The notes under the pieces were generated by a model. It was not told the DNA's origin and did no database searches. It worked only from the letters and a program-made list of their open reading frames with translations. A stretch of DNA of 64,000 nucleotides from contig JBAUWF010000067.1 of assembly GCA_049583635.1 (NCBI GenBank), positions 1-64,000 on the forward strand, in the 5' to 3' direction. Source of the stretch: Dokdonella_A sp049583635 (GTDB lineage: Bacteria; Pseudomonadota; Gammaproteobacteria; Xanthomonadales; Rhodanobacteraceae). Every line of letters begins with the position of its first letter. Position 1 is the first letter of the stretch. This document shows positions 58,601 to 64,000 of the stretch, piece by piece. The position numbers and the translations under genes were made by a program.

Positions 58601-59585
58601 CGAACTTGGCGGCGAGACGCTCAACCGCTGGGACTGGTCCGATTTGATGCGCGCGTGGTCGGAAACCAGCCATGCAATGCAGCGTTTGCGCGACAATCCG
58701 ATCGATGCGGACGCCGAGATGGCTTGGCGCTGCGACGAAGACGATCCCGGTATCGTGCCGAAGCTGGTTTTCGATCCGGCTGAAGACATCGCGTCACCGA
58801 TCGTCGCACGCAGCGCGCGCCCGCGCGTAGCGATCCTGCGTGAGCAGGGTGTCAACGGTCAGGTCGAAATGGCGGCGGCGTTCACGCGAGCCGGGTTCGA
58901 GGCGATCGACGTGCACATGACCGACTTGCAGCAAAGCCGCCACCGCCTTGCGGATTTCGCCGGCGTCGTCGCGTGCGGCGGCTTCAGTTACGGCGACGTG
59001 CTCGGTGCCGGTCGCGGCTGGGCCGCGTCGATCTTGTTCAATCCGACCTTGCGCGATCAGTTCGCGACGTTTTTCGCCGACCCCGCTCGCTTCGCGCTGG
59101 GTGTTTGCAACGGCTGTCAGATGCTTGCGCACCTCAAGTCACTGATTCCTGGTGCGCAGGCGTGGCCTGAGTTCGTGCGAAATGCCAGCGAACAATACGA
59201 GGCACGACTGGTGATGGTGGAAGTGCTCAAGTCACCTTCGATCTTCTTCCAGGGCATGGAGGGATCGCGAATTCCCGTGGTCGTGGCTCATGGCGAAGGT
59301 CGCGTGTCGTTTGCGAAAAAATCCGACACGAAAAGGGTGTCAGCCTGTTTGCGCTTCGTCGACAACCGTGGCAAGAGCACCGAGACGTTTCCGCTCAATC
59401 CCAACGGTTCGGCGCGCGGACTCACCGGATTCTCCGCGGCCGATGGCCGGGTGACGGTGTTGATGCCCCATCCCGAGCGGGTGTTTCGCAACGTGCAATT
59501 GTCCTGGCGCCCGCGCGAGTGGGGCGAGGACTCGCCGTGGATGCGCATGTTCCGCAACGCGCGCGTGTGGGTCGATGGCGCCTAG
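55698..59585 (+). CDS. purL: Phosphoribosylformylglycinamidine synthase
   Basis: A 1295-residue large-type enzyme, the same length as in E. coli, that makes FGAM from FGAR, glutamine and ATP in purine synthesis. The FGAM synthase half has [14 protein letters not shown]-type and [23 protein letters not shown] segments. The C-terminal glutaminase has nucleophile Cys1137 in [10 protein letters not shown] (C1135 in E. coli) and a His-Glu pair near the end. The ATG at 55698 gives the family start; a longer frame begins at 55629. The next gene overlaps its end by 11 nt. Confidence 0.98.
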   Translation: [1295 protein letters not shown]

Positions 59586-60228
59586 TCCGATTCGTGCATT
59601 CGCGCTCAAGGCGCTGTTGTGGCTGCCGGCGAGCTTTTTCCTGTGGTTCTGGTTTGCCTCGCCGTTGGTGTGGCCCGTGGTTCATCTCGCCGGATACGTG
59701 TTGATGGCGACTTTGCCCGGCGTGTTCGGAGAGGCGATGCAGCACGGCTACTTGATGGATGTCACCACGCATGTTCTGGTCAGCCAGATCGGCGCGGACG
59801 GGAATCCGGCGCGCGGCGAGCTGGTCTTGACGATCAACCCGATGATCTATGGCTACTCATTGCCGCTGTTTGCCGGTCTGGCCATGGCGACTCCGACAAG
59901 TGCCTGGCGATGCACGTTGCAACTGATTCTGGCACTGGTCGCGATCTGGCTTGCACAGACGTTTGGGGTGGTGTGCGAGAGCTTCAAGTTGCTGGCGTTC
60001 GACGCCGGAACGGTCGGTGCGGGAGCGATCGAAAATGCCGGTTTGTCGGCCAATGCCGTTGCACTCGCCTATCAATTCGGTTATCTCATTCTGCCGGCGG
60101 TGCTGCCGATTGCGCTGTGGCTGGGCCTCAATCGACGTTTCATCGAGGCTCTGGTTGGTCACTCGGGGGAACCTGTGGTCGGCAGTCAGGGTCGAAACAA
60201 AGCTGCGAGTCGGCTCGATACCCGCTGA
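59575..60228 (+). CDS. Small membrane protein, XrtH-associated-like
   Basis: A 217-residue protein with four to five hydrophobic helices and a periplasmic segment with FGEAMQHGYLMDVTTHVLVSQIG and ELVLTINPMIYGYSLPLFAG. I recall this pattern from the proteins annotated as exosortase H-associated membrane proteins, but I cannot check. It lacks the Cys and Arg pair of an exosortase active site, so it is not itself an exosortase. No exosortase or IPTLxxWG-tailed protein is in the window. It starts inside the end of purL (11-nt overlap). Confidence 0.65.
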   Translation: MAPSPIRAFALKALLWLPASFFLWFWFASPLVWPVVHLAGYVLMATLPGVFGEAMQHGYLMDVTTHVLVSQIGADGNPARGELVLTINPMIYGYSLPLFAGLAMATPTSAWRCTLQLILALVAIWLAQTFGVVCESFKLLAFDAGTVGAGAIENAGLSANAVALAYQFGYLILPAVLPIALWLGLNRRFIEALVGHSGEPVVGSQGRNKAASRLDTR

Positions 60229-60349
60229 TTTCGCGGCCCCAGCCGTCACGCAAGATTTCATGCAGGATGTCACACACGATCCATGGGCGTTGCGACCGGT
60301 CGCGCCGATCAACCCCACCCTTACCGGCCGATTCGAGGAAAAGGGGCTG

Positions 60350-62098
60350 ATGTCAGTTGCTCTCGAAACCATTGCACCGCAAGGACTCGACCAGGGTGTC
60401 GTGGCAGCCACTCTGGACGAACGCATCTGCCAGTTTCTGGTCGCGCGCGGTCGCCTGAAGGAAGCCGATCTGGCGCGCGGCCGGCGCTTGCACGACGAGG
60501 ATGCAGGTGGCACGCGCCTCGTGGCACTGCTCACGCGCCTCGGCCTCGTATCCGAGCGCGAAATGGCCGAGGCAGTATCCGAACTCCTGCAATTGCCTCT
60601 GCTGGCTGCCAAGGAGTTGCCGGATTCCCCGCCGACCAACGTGCAGCTGTCGGTGCGTTTCCTCAAACAGCAGCACGTTTGCCCGATTGGCGAGACCGAC
60701 GACGAGGTCACCTTGCTGGTGGCCGATCCGGCGGACCTGTTTTCCGCGCGCTCGGTCGAGTTTGCGACTGGCCGCAAGGTGGTACTCAATATCGGCTTGC
60801 GCAGCGATATCGACGATTTGATTGAGCGCTATTACGGTTCCGGTCGCTCGGCCATGGGCGCCATCGTCGAGAACCTGACCGACGACAACGCGCGTAGTGA
60901 CGATGACATCGAGCATCTGCGCGATCTGGCTTCCGAAGCGCCGGTCATCCGGTTGGTCAATCTGCTGATCCAGCGTGCCGTCGAAGGCCGTGCGTCCGAC
61001 ATCCATATCGAACCGTTCGAGAATCGCCTGACCGTGCGCTATCGCATCGACGGTGTGCTGCACGAAGTCGAATCGCCTCCGGCTGCTTCGACCGCGGCGG
61101 TCATCTCGCGCGTCAAGATCATGGCCAAGCTCAACATCGCCGAACGCCGCCTGCCGCAGGACGGGCGCATCATGATCCGGGTGCAGGGCAAGGAACTCGA
61201 TCTGCGCGTTTCGACGGTGCCGACCGCGCATGGCGAATCGGTGGTCATGCGTATTCTCGATCGCGAATCGATCGTGTTCGATTTCAAAAAGCTCGGTTTC
61301 ACCGACGAGTTCCTGCCGCAGTTCACGAAAGTTCTGGAATTGCCGCATGGCATTTTGCTCGTGACCGGCCCGACCGGTTCGGGCAAGACCACGACGCTCT
61401 ACACCGCGCTCTCGAAGCTCAACACGCCCGACGTCAAGATCATCACGGTCGAGGACCCGGTCGAATATCAGCTCGAAGGCGTCAATCAGATTCAGGCGAA
61501 GCCGCAGATCGGGCTCGATTTCTCGCACGCGCTGCGCTCGATCGTGCGTCAGGACCCGGACATCATCATGATCGGCGAGATGCGCGATCTGGAAACGGCG
61601 AAGATCGCGATCCAGTCCGCGTTGACCGGGCACTTGGTGCTCTCGACGCTGCACACCAACAATGCGGCGGGTGGCATCACGCGCATGCTCGACATGGGCG
61701 TCGAGGATTATCTGTTGACCTCGACCGTCAACGGCATTCTCGCGCAGCGCCTGGTGCGCCGCCTCGATGCCGCGACGGCCGAGCGCTATGAGCCGCTGCC
61801 CGAGATGGTCAAGGAGTTCGGCTTGGAGCGTCTGACCAAGGAGCGGCCGATCCGCTTGTACAGGCCGGGCTCGTCGGCGGTCAACCCGAGTGGTTACTTC
61901 GGCCGTACCACGATTATGGAGTTTCTGGTCATGAGCGAGCAGCTGCGCCGCCTGGTCATGCAGCACGCAGGCATGGGCGAACTCGAACAGCAGGCGCGCA
62001 ACGAAGGCATGCGCACGATGTACGAGGATGGTCTGGTCAAGGCGCTGGACGGCACCACCACGGTCGAGGAAGTCCTGCGCGTGACGCAGGAAGGTTGA
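60350..62098 (+). CDS. gspE: GspE, type II secretion ATPase
   Basis: A 582-residue hexameric ATPase that powers pseudopilus assembly. It has an N-terminal MshE/GspE-type domain, then VILRLVNLLIQRAVEGRASDIHIE-type and LTVRYRIDGVLHEV blocks, Walker A GPTGSGKTTT, the Asp box, Walker B and the His box. The zinc-binding four-cysteine motif seen in many GspE proteins is absent: no C-x-x-C pairs lie before GYFGRTTIMEFL. The start at 60350 has AAGGGG just upstream. The frame is open for 133 codons further. gspF follows after 4 nt. Confidence 0.95.
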   Translation: MSVALETIAPQGLDQGVVAATLDERICQFLVARGRLKEADLARGRRLHDEDAGGTRLVALLTRLGLVSEREMAEAVSELLQLPLLAAKELPDSPPTNVQLSVRFLKQQHVCPIGETDDEVTLLVADPADLFSARSVEFATGRKVVLNIGLRSDIDDLIERYYGSGRSAMGAIVENLTDDNARSDDDIEHLRDLASEAPVIRLVNLLIQRAVEGRASDIHIEPFENRLTVRYRIDGVLHEVESPPAASTAAVISRVKIMAKLNIAERRLPQDGRIMIRVQGKELDLRVSTVPTAHGESVVMRILDRESIVFDFKKLGFTDEFLPQFTKVLELPHGILLVTGPTGSGKTTTLYTALSKLNTPDVKIITVEDPVEYQLEGVNQIQAKPQIGLDFSHALRSIVRQDPDIIMIGEMRDLETAKIAIQSALTGHLVLSTLHTNNAAGGITRMLDMGVEDYLLTSTVNGILAQRLVRRLDAATAERYEPLPEMVKEFGLERLTKERPIRLYRPGSSAVNPSGYFGRTTIMEFLVMSEQLRRLVMQHAGMGELEQQARNEGMRTMYEDGLVKALDGTTTVEEVLRVTQEG

Positions 62099-62102
62099 GC
62101 CG

Positions 62103-63320
62103 GTGACTCTCTACCACTACAAAGCGGTCACGCCTGCCGGTGAAGTGCTTGAAGGCCAGCTCGACGTGGCCTCGCACGACGAAGCGATCGGCAAGCTGCA
62201 GGACGCGGGCAACATTCCGATAGAGGTGCACGAAAGCGACCGTGCCGAATCGGGCAGCCTCATCGCAGCGCTGTTTCGTCGCGCAACCTTGCGCGAAGCG
62301 CAGGTGGTGCAGTTCACCCAGCAGTTGTCGACTCTGCTCGGCGCCGGTCAACCGCTCGATCGGGCGCTGCAGATCCTGCTGGATCTGCCCGACACTGAAA
62401 AGGCCAGGCGCATGCTCGAACGCGTGCGCGATCAGGTGCGCGGTGGCATGCCATTGTCGGACGCGCTGGAGGGCGAGCACGGCAGTTTCTCGCGACTGTA
62501 CGTGAACATGGTGCGGGCCGGTGAAGCCGGTGGTTCGCTCGACGATACCTTGCGGCGCCTGGCTGATTATCTGGAGCGCAGCCGCGAATTGAAGTCGAGC
62601 GTGATCAACGCGATGATCTACCCGGCGTTCCTGGTCGGCATGGTCATTTTTTCACTGCTGATCCTTCTGATCTACGTGGTGCCGCAATTTGCGCCGATGT
62701 TCGCCGACATGGATGTCGAAATGCCGATGATCACGAAGATCGTACTCGCGGTCGGTTCGACCCTGCAGAATTTCTGGTGGTTGATTCTGCTTCTGATCGC
62801 TCTCGGCGTCGGATGGTATCGGCGTCAGATGGCCAATCCGCCGGCCCGGCTCAAGATAGACGCGCGCTTTCTGAAACTGAAAGTCGTCGGCGACGTGATC
62901 CGCAAGATCGAGACGGCGCGTATTGCGCGCACGCTCGGAACGCTGCTCAAGAACGGCGTGTCGCTGCTGACCGCGCTCGCGATTTCACGCAACGTCATCA
63001 ACAATACAGTGTTGGCTGAAGCTGTCGAACACGCCACCGAGGAGGTCAAGACCGGCAGCGGCCTCGCTTATGCGCTGGCCCAGTCCAAGCGCTTTCCGAA
63101 GCTCGCTTTGCAGATGATCGCGGTCGGCGAGGAGTCCGGTGAACTGGATACGATGTTGATGAAAGTTGCCGATACCTTCGATGTCGAGGTGAAGAATACG
63201 CTCGACCGTCTGCTGGCGGCCCTGGTCCCGGCGACAACGATTGTCATGACCGTCGTCGTGGCGATGATCATGCTGGCGATCGTGTTGCCGATCATGAATA
63301 TCGCCGGTGCCGTGCATTGA
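62103..63320 (+). CDS. gspF: GspF, type II secretion inner-membrane platform protein
   Basis: A 405-residue platform protein with two homologous GspF domains and three membrane helices near 170, 220 and 375. Landmarks are QVVQFTQQLSTLLGAGQPLDRALQIL in the first domain and IARTLGTLLKNGVSLLTALAIS in the second, followed by VGEESGELDTML. It anchors the pseudopilus machine to GspE. The start is GTG, 4 nt after gspE. gspG begins 98 nt later. Confidence 0.96.
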   Translation: MTLYHYKAVTPAGEVLEGQLDVASHDEAIGKLQDAGNIPIEVHESDRAESGSLIAALFRRATLREAQVVQFTQQLSTLLGAGQPLDRALQILLDLPDTEKARRMLERVRDQVRGGMPLSDALEGEHGSFSRLYVNMVRAGEAGGSLDDTLRRLADYLERSRELKSSVINAMIYPAFLVGMVIFSLLILLIYVVPQFAPMFADMDVEMPMITKIVLAVGSTLQNFWWLILLLIALGVGWYRRQMANPPARLKIDARFLKLKVVGDVIRKIETARIARTLGTLLKNGVSLLTALAISRNVINNTVLAEAVEHATEEVKTGSGLAYALAQSKRFPKLALQMIAVGEESGELDTMLMKVADTFDVEVKNTLDRLLAALVPATTIVMTVVVAMIMLAIVLPIMNIAGAVH

Positions 63321-63418
63321 GAAGCAGGCAATCGGGAACAGGAGATTCGCGATTCGCAGGAGCAGTACAACGGGTCGGACTCGGATCCGCCAGTCGAACC
63401 AAGAGGATATGTGACGCA

Positions 63419-63853
63419 ATGACTATCAAGAATCAACACAGGGTTTTTCAGGCGCGTCGAGCGGCAGGTTTCAGTTTGATTGAAATGCTCGCCGTAATCG
63501 TCCTGATCGGTATCGTCGCGGGTATTGTCGTACAGCAGGTCGGCAAGAACGTCGACAAGGGCAAATGGGGCGCCGGCAAGGCGCAGGTGCGGGCGCTCGC
63601 CGGCAAGGTCGAAGGCTATGCGCTCGACAACGGCTCTCCGCCCGCGCGACTGGAGGATTTGAACGCCAAACCGGGCAACGCGCCGAACTGGATGGGTCCG
63701 TACGCGAAGGAATCGGACCTCGTGGACCCGTTCGGCCATGCGTTCCAGTACAAGTCGCCCGGCGAACACGGTGATTTCGACATCGTGTTTCTCGGCAAGG
63801 ACGGCCAGGTCGGCGGCGACGGCGTCAATGCGGATTTTGGCAACTGGCAATGA
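63419..63853 (+). CDS. gspG: GspG, major pseudopilin
   Basis: A 144-residue pseudopilin that builds the pseudopilus. The prepilin peptidase site is G17|FSLIE with Glu5 of the mature protein present, followed by a hydrophobic helix (MLAVIVLIGIVAGIVV). The calcium-binding C-terminal part has LVDPFGHAFQYKSPGEHGDFDIVF, which is typical of GspG. GAGGA lies about 11 nt upstream. It is followed by a strong inverted repeat before the next pseudopilin gene. Confidence 0.95.
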   Translation: MTIKNQHRVFQARRAAGFSLIEMLAVIVLIGIVAGIVVQQVGKNVDKGKWGAGKAQVRALAGKVEGYALDNGSPPARLEDLNAKPGNAPNWMGPYAKESDLVDPFGHAFQYKSPGEHGDFDIVFLGKDGQVGGDGVNADFGNWQ

Positions 63854-63877
63854 ACAGCCGGGATTCGAGATTTGAGG

Positions 63878-63945
63878 TTGGAGATTCGGAGGGAACGCGT
63901 GCGGCGATGCGTCGCTTTCCCGAGTCCCGAATCCCGAATCTCCAA
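63878..63945. repeat. Inverted repeat between gspG and the next pseudopilin gene
   Basis: TTGGAGATTCGG (63878-63889) pairs perfectly with CCGAATCTCCAA (63934-63945) over 12 bases with a 44-nt spacer. GATTCG repeats also occur in the gap between gspF and gspG (63342-63358). It may stop or slow transcription so that GspG is made in excess over the minor pseudopilins. Confidence 0.65.
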
Positions 63946-63963
63946 TCCCGCCCTTTGCCGCGC

Positions 63964-64000
63964 ATGCGTGGCAGAGGTTTCACCCTGATCGAACTGATCG
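63964..64000 (+). CDS. gspH: Minor pseudopilin (GspH-like), N-terminal fragment
   Basis: An ATG at 63964 gives MRGRGFTLIELI, a prepilin peptidase site (G|FTLIE) at the right distance from the start, and then runs off the window. An in-frame ATG at 63907 would add 19 residues, but these overlap the inverted repeat and look non-coding. By gene order after gspG it should be gspH. The identity beyond the first 12 residues cannot be seen. Confidence 0.75.
   Translation, partial: MRGRGFTLIELI

Overview
The window is high-GC chromosomal DNA. It looks like a free-living gammaproteobacterium of the Lysobacterales (Xanthomonadales), perhaps Rhodanobacteraceae such as a Dokdonella-like genus. The placement rests on gene content and order: pepA-holC-valS divergent from lptFG, yicC divergent from rph, xerD followed by dsbC, purL followed by a small membrane protein and type II secretion genes, and ECF sigma factors paired with Ser/Thr kinase-TPR proteins. 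It is an inference, not a phylogenetic result. I saw no rRNA, tRNA, CRISPR array, phage or insertion sequence.

Region 1 (1-16 kb) is accessory. The first bases hold the start of a secreted protein. Two modules, each an ECF sigma factor plus a large receptor-like Ser/Thr kinase, point away from each other on either side of an NhaB antiporter. Then come a lipoprotein, a DUF805 protein, an FG-GAP beta-propeller exoprotein, a decayed gene remnant, a membrane diguanylate cyclase, a hemerythrin-like helical protein and a second lipoprotein. Three copies of a palindromic repeat lie in the gaps.

Region 2 (16-34 kb) is mostly cell envelope: two tandem LTA-synthase-like transferases, glnE, an ELM1-family protein, YceI, a Yip1 protein, a short zinc-finger protein, a glycosyltransferase and an O-antigen ligase, a lipid A acyltransferase, WaaA (Kdo transferase), a TolC-type channel and a PCMT-family methyltransferase.

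Region 3 (34-43 kb) holds a TetR regulator, a BtuB-like TonB receptor behind a cobalamin riboswitch, the mlaFEDCB phospholipid transport operon, gmk, yicC and rph. Two similar palindromic elements of about 64 nt sit in two separate peripheral parts of the riboswitch; this is the most unusual structure I found.

Region 4 (43-64 kb) is core: valS, holC, pepA, lptF, lptG, a large membrane protein, an RDD protein, xerD, two tandem DsbC-like thioredoxin-fold proteins, purL, a small XrtH-associated-like membrane protein, and gspE, gspF, gspG with the start of a further pseudopilin. Several clusters serve the outer membrane together: LptFG and the LPS genes build its outer leaflet, Mla keeps phospholipid out of it, the DsbC proteins correct disulfides in exported proteins, and the type II system secretes folded ones. 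Start sites were moved inward where a ribosome binding site, signal peptide or family length supported it.
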